A stretch of 15,674 bases of DNA from JBAWVR01 sp964583845 (GCA_964583845.1 CAZOXG010000023.1:1-15674); one strand, 5' to 3'. Shown: positions 7,073-13,398, counted from the first letter of the stretch. Numbers and translations are program-made. Notes: generated by a model not told the origin, from the sequence alone.

Positions 7073-7900
7073 ATGAAGATCTACAACGAAGTGCTCAAAA
7101 GAATCCTGGAAAATGGTGTCGACCGCAAAGGTCGCAACGCCGTTACCAGAGCGCAATTCGCGATTCAGATGCGTTTCAATCTGCAGGATGGCTTTCCGGC
7201 CGTCACCACCAAAACCCTGGCTTTCAGCGCCGTCAAAGGCGAATTGCTCTGATTCTTGGAAGGCAGTGGCAGTGACCAACGTCTGAAAGAAATCATGGGC
7301 AAAGACCGCACTATCTGGACAGACAATGCCGAGGCTGACTACTGGAAGCCGAAGGCCAAGTTCCCGGGTGATCTCGGTCGCGTCTATGGCGTGCAGTGGA
7401 GAAAATGGGCCAAGACCGACGGCACCACCGTCGATCAAATTGCCAACATCGTGAGCAAGCTCAAAGCCGATCCGAATGACCGTCGCCTGGTTGTGACGGC
7501 TTGGAATCCTGGCGAACTAGACCAGATGGCTTTGCCACCTTGTCACATGATCTTCCAATTCTTCGTCGCCAACGGCAAACTTTCCTTGCACATGACGCAA
7601 CGCAGTTGTGACATGTTCCTCGGAGTGCCGTTCAACATCGCGTCCTACGCCCTGTTGCTCGCCATGGTTGCTCAGGTAACCGGTTTGGAACCTTATGAAT
7701 GTGTTCTCACTCTCAACGACGCTCATATCTACCACGAGCACTTTGACGCCGTCAAAGAACAGCTCGCTCGCGAACCGATGAAGCTTCCGAAACTCTGGCT
7801 TAACCCAGAAGTGAAAGACATCGATAAGTTCACGATGGAAGATATCAAACTCGTTGACTATGAACACCACCCGACGATCAAAGCCCCGATGATTGTCTAA
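7073..7900 (+). CDS. thyA: Thymidylate synthase with one in-frame TGA at codon 60
   Basis: ThyA methylates dUMP to dTMP using 5,10-methylene-THF and releases dihydrofolate. AAGGAG (7061-7066) stands 6 bases before the ATG. Reading through one TGA (7250-7252) gives 275 residues, normal for the family. Seen: the phosphate-binding Arg region DRKGRNAV, MRFNLQDGFPAVTTKTL, catalytic Cys 157 in ALPPCHMIFQF, QRSCDMFLGVPFNIASYALL, and the C-terminus IKAPMIV. The TGA falls in GELL-stop-FLEG, where the family has Trp (ELLWFL). The frame is intact on both sides, and the other Trp codons in the gene are TGG. Possible explanations are a one-base nonsense mutation, a sequencing error, or UGA read as Trp. 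A restart at TTG 7256 would lose the N-terminal substrate-binding region. Third positions are GC-rich, unlike glyA. The stop is 19 bases before folA. Confidence 0.93.
7250..7252 (+). other. In-frame TGA at a conserved Trp position of thyA
   Basis: Codon 60 of thyA is TGA, preceded by GAA TTG CTC and followed by TTC TTG GAA. The family sequence here is E-L-L-W-F-L, so the codon stands where TGG is expected and differs by one base. None of the 19 genes in the window uses TGA as its terminator. Confidence 0.95.
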
Positions 7901-7919
7901 CCATCCGAAAGGAAAAATT

Positions 7920-8420
7920 ATGATATCCATCATCGTAGTCTTGAATCATGACCGAGTGATCGGCAAAGGCAATGATCTCCCTTGGAAACTCTCCGAGGAT
8001 CTCAAACACTTTGCCAAAATCACTCGTGGTCACCCTGTGATCATGGGCCGAAAGACCTATGAATCCATAGTTAAACGCCTCGGACACGGACTTCCCGACC
8101 GAACCAATATTGTAATCACCTCCCAAAGTGGTTACGCTGCTCCCGGATGTGTCAGAGTTTCGAGCGTGGACCGGGCTATAGAAATGTTTGAAGTTGAAAG
8201 CGAAGAAGTCTTCGTGATTGGCGGTGGAGAAATCTACAAACAATTCTTGCCGGTGGCCGACAAGCTGTACCTCACGGAAGTTGCAGCTGAGTGCGACGGC
8301 GACACCTTCTTCCCTGCCTTTAACAAAGAGGACTGGGAAGTAGTGTCCTATGAACCACACAGCAAAGACGAACGCAACGTCTGCGACTTCACCTTTTTGG
8401 AACTCGTCCGACGAAAGTAA
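7920..8420 (+). CDS. folA: Dihydrofolate reductase
   Basis: NADPH-dependent reduction of the dihydrofolate produced by ThyA back to tetrahydrofolate. 166 aa, normal length. Seen: MISIIVVLNHDRVIGKGNDLPW at the N-terminus, with the substrate-binding acidic residue of the family represented by D in the LSEDLKHF helix; GHPVIMGRKTYESI (NADPH site); NIVITS; and VFVIGGGEIYKQFLP, the GG cofactor loop. I chose ATG 7920 because the family starts there and AAAGGA stands 7 bases before it. Starting at 7893 would add an unrelated N-terminus overlapping thyA. It is the second gene of a thyA-folA operon closed by the hairpin at 8437, and it shares thyA's GC-rich third positions. Confidence 0.97.
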   Translation: MISIIVVLNHDRVIGKGNDLPWKLSEDLKHFAKITRGHPVIMGRKTYESIVKRLGHGLPDRTNIVITSQSGYAAPGCVRVSSVDRAIEMFEVESEEVFVIGGGEIYKQFLPVADKLYLTEVAAECDGDTFFPAFNKEDWEVVSYEPHSKDERNVCDFTFLELVRRK

Positions 8421-8436
8421 AAAACGGACAAAAAAT

Positions 8437-8464
8437 GGCGTTCTCTCGCGAGGACGCCTTTTAT
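8437..8464 (+). terminator. Terminator of the thyA-folA operon
   Basis: A 9-bp stem with one wobble (8437-8445 with 8450-8458) has a TCGC loop and is followed by TTTTATTTA. It begins 16 bases after the folA stop. Confidence 0.85.
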
Positions 8465-8502
8465 TTATGGTAATTTTAATTGTTAATGATACTATATATT
8501 AC

Positions 8503-8967
8503 ATGCCACACATACACGAAAAAGTTGATTTTACAGCTGAAGTCTTGGTTGTTTTTAACAATAAGGTTCTTTTGCGTTTGCACGATAAATATAAAATTTG
8601 GTTAAGTGTTGGTGGTCACATTGAACTAGACGAAGATCCAGTTCAAGCTGCCCTCCGCGAAGTAAAAGAAGAAGTTGGTTTAGATGTTCAGATTGTTGGG
8701 AAACTAGACTGTCCTGACTTGGACACGGAAAATTCTAGGGAAATCTTACCTCCAAGATTTATAAACCGACATCGAGTTTCTCCAACACACGAGCACGTCG
8801 TCTTTACCTACTTTGCAACTTCCCAAACTGACAAAGTTCAAGTTGGCGATATAGATGATAAAAGTCATGACTGGAAATGGGTTTCACTTGAGGAATTAGA
8901 AACTATGGATCTGGTACCGCGCATTCGCTATTACGCCAAACAAGCCCTCAAAGAACTTTCAAAATAA
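8503..8967 (+). CDS. Nudix hydrolase
   Basis: A 154-aa single-domain Nudix protein, cleaving a nucleoside diphosphate linked to some moiety X; the substrate cannot be read from the sequence. The Nudix box is perfect: G38, E44, then R52-E53-V54-K55-E56-E57-V58-G59-L60 match GX5EX7REUXEEXGU. W33 just before the box and a late tryptophan pair (WKWVSLEEL) are usual for the fold. The ATG at 8503 is chosen because HIHEKVDFTAEVLVVF begins the domain. An earlier in-frame ATG (8467) lies in the tail of the folA terminator. No Shine-Dalgarno is present, and TA-rich sequence ends a few bases before the ATG, so a leaderless start is possible. It lies beside nucleotide genes, so nucleotide-pool sanitising is a reasonable guess. 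Confidence 0.92.
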   Translation: MPHIHEKVDFTAEVLVVFNNKVLLRLHDKYKIWLSVGGHIELDEDPVQAALREVKEEVGLDVQIVGKLDCPDLDTENSREILPPRFINRHRVSPTHEHVVFTYFATSQTDKVQVGDIDDKSHDWKWVSLEELETMDLVPRIRYYAKQALKELSK

Positions 8968-8976
8968 GTACGAATC

Positions 8977-9001
8977 AAAAAACACCCGTAAGGGTGTTTT
9001 T
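8977..9001. terminator. Bidirectional terminator between the Nudix and tmk genes
   Basis: AACACCC pairs with GGGTGTT around a GTAA loop, with A runs on the left and T runs on the right. It lies between the convergent Nudix (+) and tmk (-) genes and serves both. Confidence 0.9.
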
Positions 9002-9004
9002 AAA

Positions 9005-9703
9005 TTAAATAATTTTCTTAACTACTTCATAAACTTTTTTGTGAATAGCCTCTCTAGTCATTATTTCGTTCTTTTTGGCACAGTCCACTCTAATCCAACT
9101 ATTATTACTACGAACGATCTTAATTGCACTCTCACGACTTTCAGCTAAATGTTTAAAATCTTCCTCGGCCAAGTCCTTCTTCCCCTCTAGGTATTTTCTA
9201 GACTTTTCAGCTTCCGCTTTCTTTCTATCTTGAATCAATTTAAAACTTAGGGCAATTGGTAATTGTAAATATATTATAGCTTCTGGTCTTGGAATCTTAA
9301 AAACTTCAAATTCCATTTTGTCTAACCATTGTAGAAATTCTTTTCTTTCTTTTGGATCTCTAATCTTACCGCCCTGATGAATCTGATTGGAACTAACGTA
9401 ACGGTCTGCAATCACAATGTAACCTTTTTTTAACCATTCTTTAATTACTACTGATGATTCCCAGCGATCAGCCGCATACAAAGTCGAAGCAATCTTTGGA
9501 TTTACTTCTATAAAATTCCCGTATTTACCCGTTAAACATTCTCCAATAAAAGCCCCGAAAAAGTTATCATTATAACGAGGAAAATCAATTGTTTTAACTT
9601 TGTGACCCTCTTTAGCTAATCGTTCTGATAACAATTTAACTTGAGTAGCTTTTCCAGAACCATCAACTCCGTCTAAGACAATAAATTTACCCTTTTTCGC
9701 CAT
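9005..9703 (-). CDS. tmk: Thymidylate kinase (dTMP kinase)
   Basis: Phosphorylates dTMP to dTDP with ATP. 232 aa, somewhat longer than the usual 200-215. Seen: Walker A GVDGSGKATQ (12-21); TIDFPRY (dNMP-site Pro-Arg); DRYVSSNQIHQGG (the DRY/H base-recognition motif); a charged LID region RKKAEAEKSRKYLEGKK, which may account for the extra length; and DCAKKNEIMTREAIHKKVYEV at the C-terminus. It is the last gene of the dCMP deaminase / kinase / tmk operon, 4 bases behind the preceding stop. There is no Shine-Dalgarno. Confidence 0.95.
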   Translation of the reverse strand: MAKKGKFIVLDGVDGSGKATQVKLLSERLAKEGHKVKTIDFPRYNDNFFGAFIGECLTGKYGNFIEVNPKIASTLYAADRWESSVVIKEWLKKGYIVIADRYVSSNQIHQGGKIRDPKERKEFLQWLDKMEFEVFKIPRPEAIIYLQLPIALSFKLIQDRKKAEAEKSRKYLEGKKDLAEEDFKHLAESRESAIKIVRSNNSWIRVDCAKKNEIMTREAIHKKVYEVVKKII

Positions 9704-9707
9704 TTTA

Positions 9708-10271
9708 TTAATTATTAATTTTATTAATCAAATCATCGATTTGTTTATATAACTGTTCGTGGGTATCATTATTATCTAACTGATAGCGTGATTTTTTAAC
9801 CAGCCCAGCAATCTCTATCTCTGTTGATAATTGAAGGTCTTTTTGAAATTGTTCCCAAGTCTTCGATTGATCATCGACGTTTTGAGTACGCTTAATTAAT
9901 CTCTCATAACAAACAGGAATATCCGTATTTACCCCAACCAAAACAAAGTTAAAAGCCGGCTCATTTTCTAAATGTTGGTAATCAGAATCGCGACGAATAT
10001 TCGGTAAGATAAAAATCTTTTTATTACTAACCTTAATTTCTTCGGCTATAGTTCGAGATAAAACATCACCACCAAAATTATCCACCAAACACTGGGCCAA
10101 CTTAGACAAATTAGCTCGATTAATAGGTAAAAATACTCTATTTAAAATATCACGTAGAGGCTGAGAAAAACTAACACTTACAGCATCTCGTTCTTTAACT
10201 AAATAATCAGCAATAGTATCTTTTCCACTCGCAATACAACCAGCTAAACCTATGACAATCTTTTTTTCCAT
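9708..10271 (-). CDS. P-loop nucleotide kinase, probably a (deoxy)nucleoside monophosphate kinase
   Basis: A 187-aa P-loop NTPase with Walker A GLAGCIASGKDTIADYL (G8-L24). The GKDT-AD form is characteristic of phage-type deoxynucleoside monophosphate kinases and dephospho-CoA-kinase-like enzymes. The middle holds IFILPNIRRDSDYQHL (about 92-107), then FNFVLVGVNTD, a beta strand of the kinase core, and an RLIKRTQNVDD stretch like a LID. The substrate cannot be fixed. Its position between dCMP deaminase (7-base gap) and tmk (4-base gap) suggests a dNMP kinase, perhaps acting on dCMP or a broader set; this is inference from the operon. Ordinary adk/cmk signatures are absent. Confidence 0.8.
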   Translation of the reverse strand: MEKKIVIGLAGCIASGKDTIADYLVKERDAVSVSFSQPLRDILNRVFLPINRANLSKLAQCLVDNFGGDVLSRTIAEEIKVSNKKIFILPNIRRDSDYQHLENEPAFNFVLVGVNTDIPVCYERLIKRTQNVDDQSKTWEQFQKDLQLSTEIEIAGLVKKSRYQLDNNDTHEQLYKQIDDLINKINN

Positions 10272-10278
10272 ATTTTTA

Positions 10279-10782
10279 TTATTTAGTATCTGAATATTTT
10301 ACCACTTCTTCATTCAATAATTCATAAAAAACTCCGGCTTCCTTGAATATTTCTTTACTGCGAGCGCCAGCATGATAATCCTTCTCAGACACTACTCTCT
10401 TAATGCCGGCATTGATGATTAATTTAGCGCAAGTATAACATGGGGTCATCATACAATAGAGCGTAGAACCATCAGTACTAACACCCATTTTGGCTGCCTG
10501 AGCTATTGCGTTCTGTTCATTATGATTTGTACGTATGCAATGACGACTTTGAGTACCATCTTCGTGAATAACTGTATTCATTTCATGACCAATGTCATCA
10601 CAACTCAAACAACCAGAAGGTGCTCCCACATAACCCGTCGCGATGATGTGTTTATTTTTTACGATAATACATGCTGTGCGACCGCGATCACAGGTAGCAC
10701 GTGCCCCAACCGCCTTGGCAATATTTATAAAATATTCATCCCAAGTTGGACGGACATGCTTTGGTTTAGTTTCTTCATTCAT
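10279..10782 (-). CDS. dCMP deaminase (ComEB/DCTD family)
   Basis: Zinc enzyme deaminating dCMP to dUMP, the ThyA substrate. From the start chosen it is 167 aa. Seen: RPTWDEYF (11-18), the family's N-terminal helix; GYVGAPSGCLSC (50-61); the zinc motif HNEQNAI, with H87 and the proton-shuttle E89; and PCYTC with C115 and C118. The frame is open back to a TTG at 10812, but I prefer ATG 10782 because a perfect TATAAT ends 6 bases before it, implying a leaderless mRNA. The same 17-base signal precedes the methyltransferase at 14351. First gene of the kinase-tmk operon. A second, stronger-looking promoter with a G9 spacer lies further upstream. Confidence 0.95.
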   Translation of the reverse strand: MNEETKPKHVRPTWDEYFINIAKAVGARATCDRGRTACIIVKNKHIIATGYVGAPSGCLSCDDIGHEMNTVIHEDGTQSRHCIRTNHNEQNAIAQAAKMGVSTDGSTLYCMMTPCYTCAKLIINAGIKRVVSEKDYHAGARSKEIFKEAGVFYELLNEEVVKYSDTK

Positions 10783-10794
10783 TTCTATATTATA
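10783..10794 (-). promoter_or_regulatory. -10 element for a leaderless dCMP deaminase mRNA
   Basis: The minus strand reads TATAATATAGAA immediately before ATG 10782, placing a consensus -10 at 10789-10794, 6 bases from the start codon. Transcription would begin at or next to the A of ATG. No good -35 is seen 16-18 bases upstream. Confidence 0.6.
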
Positions 10795-10817
10795 CTCTGC
10801 TATTTTAGACAAAACAA

Positions 10818-10839
10818 AACTCCCTCTTTCGAGGAAGTT
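10818..10839 (-). terminator. GNRA-loop hairpin in the dCMP deaminase upstream region
   Basis: AACTTCCTC pairs with GAGGGAGTT (one wobble) around a GAAA tetraloop, followed by TTGTC on the minus strand. It lies between the poly-G promoter and the dCMP deaminase start. It looks like a weak terminator or attenuator; the T run is short. Confidence 0.5.
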
Positions 10840-10871
10840 ATGTTGTAATTAAAATCCATCCATATATTAAA

Positions 10872-10902
10872 AGTATACCCCCCCCCGATAGCTTCTTGTC
10901 AA
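10872..10902 (-). promoter_or_regulatory. Promoter with a G9 spacer upstream of dCMP deaminase
   Basis: On the minus strand a consensus TTGACA (10897-10902) is followed after 19 bases by TATACT (10872-10877). The spacer ends in nine consecutive G (10878-10886 as C on the plus strand). Spacers of 16-18 are usual, so loss of one to three G would bring the elements to normal spacing. The layout resembles phase-variable promoters known in Neisseria. Confidence 0.6.
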
Positions 10903-10951
10903 ACAAAAACAAATCTTTACCCGAACAACTTTTAAAACATAATGTAATTAG

Positions 10952-10986
10952 AAAAGACCGGTTTCGCAAAGCAAAACCGGTCTTTT
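10952..10986. terminator. Bidirectional terminator after rplK
   Basis: GACCGGTTT (10956-10964) pairs with AAACCGGTC (10974-10982), extended by AAAA/TTTT, with a T run in each direction. It begins 15 bases past the rplK stop on the minus strand, so the ribosomal unit ends here and does not read into rplA. Confidence 0.9.
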
Positions 10987-11000
10987 TTCTTTTAGTTTTA

Positions 11001-11426
11001 TTATCCCTTCACTTCCACGCCCATTGAACGGCAGGAGCCTTCAATGATTTTCATAGCAGCCTCAATATCATTAGCATTCAAATCTGGCATTTTCTTTTCA
11101 GCAATTGCACGAACTTGAGCTTTAGTGATAGTACCAGCTTTCTTTACCAAGTTTTTACCAGAACCACCTTCAATTCCGATAGCTTTGTAAATAAGATTTG
11201 ATGCTGGAGGAGTCTTCAAGATGAAAGTATAAGTACGGTCTTCATAGACAGTAATTTCAACTGGGATAATATCTCCCATCATCTTTGCAGTCGCAGCGTT
11301 AAATTTAGTAACGAAGTCACCAATGTTAACACCGGCTTGACCCAAAGCAGGACCAACTGGAGGAGCTGGATTAGCTTTTCCGGCTGGGATTTGTAGCTTT
11401 AATTTTTTTGTTATTTTCTTTGCCAT
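11001..11426 (-). CDS. rplK: 50S ribosomal protein L11 (uL11)
   Basis: Component of the GTPase-associated centre of the 50S subunit, binding 23S rRNA. 141 aa, standard length. Seen: KLQIPAGKANPAPPVGPALGQAGVNIGDF spans the N-terminal domain (about 9-37), and the C-terminal rRNA-binding domain carries KTPPAS, GITK-like GTITKAQV, and CRSMGVEV at the end. It follows secE-nusG as in most bacteria, but a repeat element separates it from nusG, it has its own promoter, and it is followed by a terminator rather than rplA. No Shine-Dalgarno. Confidence 0.98.
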   Translation of the reverse strand: MAKKITKKLKLQIPAGKANPAPPVGPALGQAGVNIGDFVTKFNAATAKMMGDIIPVEITVYEDRTYTFILKTPPASNLIYKAIGIEGGSGKNLVKKAGTITKAQVRAIAEKKMPDLNANDIEAAMKIIEGSCRSMGVEVKG

Positions 11427-11475
11427 AATAATTAGTTATTTTAAGCCCGCTCGAGAGCGAACTAGAAGCCTTTGC

Positions 11476-11504
11476 ATACTACCTTAAAAGAGTAATAATT
11501 TCAA
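11476..11504 (-). promoter_or_regulatory. Promoter for rplK
   Basis: On the minus strand TTGAAA (11499-11504) and TAGTAT (11476-11481) are separated by exactly 17 bases. It lies between the repeat element and rplK, giving a leader of about 45 bases. That leader holds a small CGCTC/GAGCG hairpin near 11449-11460. Confidence 0.6.
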
Positions 11505-11531
11505 GTGACTTTGACTTAATAAGTTTTTATC

Positions 11532-11616
11532 TGTCATCCTCGCGTATGCGGGGATCCAGGAATCATAATAAGTCTTAATACAAAACCCTGGATTCCTGAT
11601 CAAGTCAGGAATGACA
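11532..11616. repeat. MITE-like 85-bp element between nusG and rplK
   Basis: Two units in inverted orientation bound an AT-rich core of about 24 bases. The left unit (11532-11561) reads TGTCATCCTCGCGTATGCGG then GGATCCAGGA. The right unit (11586-11616), on the minus strand, reads TGTCATTCCTGACTTGATCA then GGAATCCAGGG. Each unit is also a small hairpin. Both match the repeats around the GIY-YIG gene at 5329-5684, but there is no gene inside. Confidence 0.85.
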
Positions 11617-11626
11617 AACGGGGAGA

Positions 11627-12172
11627 TTAAACCTTGCGAACTTGTAATAAGTCTAGTTCTACCGGGGTCTCGCGACCGAACATAAGAACCATTACTTTTA
11701 CCTTACCACGACTGTCATCAACCTCGCTAACTTTTCCTTCCAAGTCTTTAAATGGACCATCCGCGATCTTAACCATATCATCTACTACTAAGTCTGTATT
11801 ATGCTTAACTGTCTGAGTAGCCATACGACTAAAGAAAGCATCAACTTCTGATTTAGACAACGGTACTGGATAAACCCCTGCCCCAACGAAACCGGTAACA
11901 CGTGGAGTATTACGGACAACGTACCAAGAGTCATCAGTTACAATCATATCCACCAAAATATATCCCGGGTATATTTTTTCTTCTTCTTCAATGCGTTTGG
12001 TTCCTTTGATTTTGATTTTCTTCTCAGTTGGAACAACAACGTTAAAAATCTTATCCTGCATATTCAAAGACTCAATGCGTTGTTTCAAGTTACGAGTAAC
12101 AGCGTTTTCATAACCAGCATAGGTATGAATAGCGTACCAATTGCGTCCTTCTTGTATTTGTTGTTTGGACAT
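11627..12172 (-). CDS. nusG: Transcription termination/antitermination factor NusG
   Basis: Binds RNA polymerase and couples transcription to Rho, NusE and the ribosome. 181 aa, standard. The N-terminal NGN domain shows NWYAIHTYAGYENAVTRNLKQRIE (about 11-34), YPGYILVDM (68-76) and NTPRVTGFVG (about 88-97). The C-terminal KOW domain shows VKIADGPFKDLEGKVSEVD followed by GRETPVELDLLQV. It starts 18 bases after secE and is co-transcribed with it. The repeat element begins 10 bases past its stop. No Shine-Dalgarno. Confidence 0.98.
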   Translation of the reverse strand: MSKQQIQEGRNWYAIHTYAGYENAVTRNLKQRIESLNMQDKIFNVVVPTEKKIKIKGTKRIEEEEKIYPGYILVDMIVTDDSWYVVRNTPRVTGFVGAGVYPVPLSKSEVDAFFSRMATQTVKHNTDLVVDDMVKIADGPFKDLEGKVSEVDDSRGKVKVMVLMFGRETPVELDLLQVRKV

Positions 12173-12190
12173 TGTTAAAAAATTGGATAA

Positions 12191-12373
12191 TTAACCGATA
12201 ATAAAAGTCTTGAGTAAGTATTCAAAAAGAGTATCAAACAAACCTAGAGCTAGAGCGGTGACAACAGAAATAACCACTACGAGAATAGTGAAGATTATTG
12301 CCTGTTTTTTTGTTGGCCAACTAACGTGTTTCATTTCACCTTTAGTTTCCTGGATATAATTAGCTAATTTCAT
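12191..12373 (-). CDS. secE: Preprotein translocase subunit SecE
   Basis: Essential small subunit of the SecYEG channel. 60 aa, the short single-helix bacterial form. Seen: YIQETKGEMKHVSWPTKKQA (about 6-25), the amphipathic helix with the family's conserved V-W-P, then one membrane span of about 21 residues (28-49) and a short tail. First gene of secE-nusG. No tRNA-Trp gene is found in the usual place upstream. Confidence 0.97.
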   Translation of the reverse strand: MKLANYIQETKGEMKHVSWPTKKQAIIFTILVVVISVVTALALGLFDTLFEYLLKTFIIG

Positions 12374-12401
12374 TTAGTTTAAATTTTACCTAATAAAAAC
12401 C

Positions 12402-12413
12402 GCCCGGGTGGGC
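12402..12413 (-). promoter_or_regulatory. Short GC hairpin with T run upstream of secE
   Basis: GCCC-ACCC-GGGC followed by GGTTTTTATT on the minus strand, about 30 bases before the secE ATG. Upstream, TATGATAATG offers a possible -10. The arrangement could be a weak terminator against read-through from the SIMPL gene or an attenuator; the stem has only 4 bp. Confidence 0.3.
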
Positions 12414-12462
12414 TGTTACCTAGTACATTATCATACAAAACGACTATGTGCAACCAGTAAAA

Positions 12463-12493
12463 GGCCGGCATCTGCCTGGAGCAGGTGCCGGCC
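12463..12493 (-). terminator. Terminator of the SIMPL-domain gene
   Basis: A 13-bp stem with one wobble (12463-12475 with 12481-12493) has a 5-nt loop and is followed on the minus strand by TTTT. It lies 24 bases beyond the stop at 12518. Confidence 0.8.
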
Positions 12494-12517
12494 AATTCTT
12501 ATACCACACCAAGAAAC

Positions 12518-13357
12518 CTATTTTATTTCGTAAACCAAAGTAACATTACTAGTAATCTTATTCTCCCCGGCTGAAATCTCTGGAGCTACACCAGATCCTG
12601 ATGACATGGCTGGAGCATAAGCTTTCATAGAATCATAACGATTGAAATTATAATCACCGGCGTCAGAGAAACTAATCAATTTACCCAAACGGACACCCAA
12701 TTGTTTCGCTAGAATTTTAGCTTGTTCCTTGGCATTATTAATTGCTGTCTCACGAGCTTTGTTTTTAACAACATCTTCTTTATCTACTGAGAAAGTTAAA
12801 CCGCTGACATTGTTTAATCCAATCTCGCTAACCTTGGCCAAAATATCTCCTGCCTTATCAATCTTGCGAATCTTAACTTGCATACTTTCATTTACAACAT
12901 ATCCAGACAAGACTTGTTTGCCATTTGGATAATAAATATCTGGACTTACACTAGAAACTTGTGATAAGGGCATTGGCACGGTCTTTACATAATCATAACT
13001 TGGATAAACACTATAATTTGTAGTTTTAATATCCTTTTCATCTATCCCTGCCTCTATCAAAACTTTTTTTGCTTTATTCATCTTGGTTGTCGCTAAATTA
13101 TTAGCTTCAACCACAGTTTTAGCCTTCTCTTCTATACCCAGAGAAATAGTGGCAATATCTGGCACAACCATCTCCTCTCCTTTACCATTTACTGAGATAG
13201 TATTTTTAACTTCATTCTGGTCATGGGAATCTAAAATCTGAATATCTTTAGCCACTTTTAAAGCCATAATCACTAGCAATAAAATAACAAAAAGTGACAC
13301 AACTACCCCAACGACTCTTTTGTACATAATTAGTTTTTGTTTAATTTTTTCAAACAT
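12518..13357 (-). CDS. SIMPL (DUF541) domain membrane-anchored protein
   Basis: A 279-aa protein with a basic start (KIKQKLIMYKR), one membrane span or uncleaved signal anchor at about 15-34, and an exported SIMPL/DUF541 domain. The domain starts at ISVNGKGEEMVVPDIATISLG (about 53-73) and continues with AKTVVEANNLATTKMNKAKKVL, IKTTNYSVYPSYDY (about 109-122), the GYVVNESMQVKIR strand, and AKEQAKILAKQLGVRLGKLISFSD near the end. These match the usual SIMPL blocks. The domain's role is unknown in most bacteria, and it is periplasmic or surface-exposed. It is monocistronic with its own extended -10 and terminator. No lipobox Cys is seen. Confidence 0.92.
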   Translation of the reverse strand: MFEKIKQKLIMYKRVVGVVVSLFVILLLVIMALKVAKDIQILDSHDQNEVKNTISVNGKGEEMVVPDIATISLGIEEKAKTVVEANNLATTKMNKAKKVLIEAGIDEKDIKTTNYSVYPSYDYVKTVPMPLSQVSSVSPDIYYPNGKQVLSGYVVNESMQVKIRKIDKAGDILAKVSEIGLNNVSGLTFSVDKEDVVKNKARETAINNAKEQAKILAKQLGVRLGKLISFSDAGDYNFNRYDSMKAYAPAMSSGSGVAPEISAGENKITSNVTLVYEIK

Positions 13358-13387
13358 AAATTATTTAAATTATTTAATAACAAAGTA

Positions 13388-13396
13388 ATTATAGCA
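13388..13396 (-). promoter_or_regulatory. Extended -10 promoter for the SIMPL gene
   Basis: The minus strand reads TGCTATAAT: a perfect -10 (13388-13393) with the TG extension. It is directly behind the folD terminator and 30 bases before the ATG. Confidence 0.55.
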
Positions 13397-13398
13397 TA

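Noticed and set aside
7250..7252. UGA read as glycine, as in Gracilibacteria and SR1
   Set aside because: The position is Trp in the family, and the other 18 genes have no in-frame TGA, whereas UGA-Gly genomes use it often.
7250..7252. Selenocysteine at the thyA TGA
   Set aside because: Thymidylate synthases carry Trp, not Cys, here, and I see no SECIS-like hairpin directly after the codon.
7055..8360. Minus-strand open frames over thyA and folA
   Set aside because: They are antisense to clear thyA and folA and show no motifs or start signals.
10878..10886. Nine-C run taken only as a sequencing artefact
   Set aside because: Length error is possible, but the run lies exactly between good -35 and -10 hexamers, so it is kept as a finding with read checking advised.
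11532..11616. CRISPR-like repeats
   Set aside because: There are only two inverted units with one AT-rich core, not direct repeats with regular spacers.
12374..12517. tRNA-Trp gene upstream of secE
   Set aside because: No cloverleaf or CCA-type end can be drawn; the region holds only hairpins and a possible -10.
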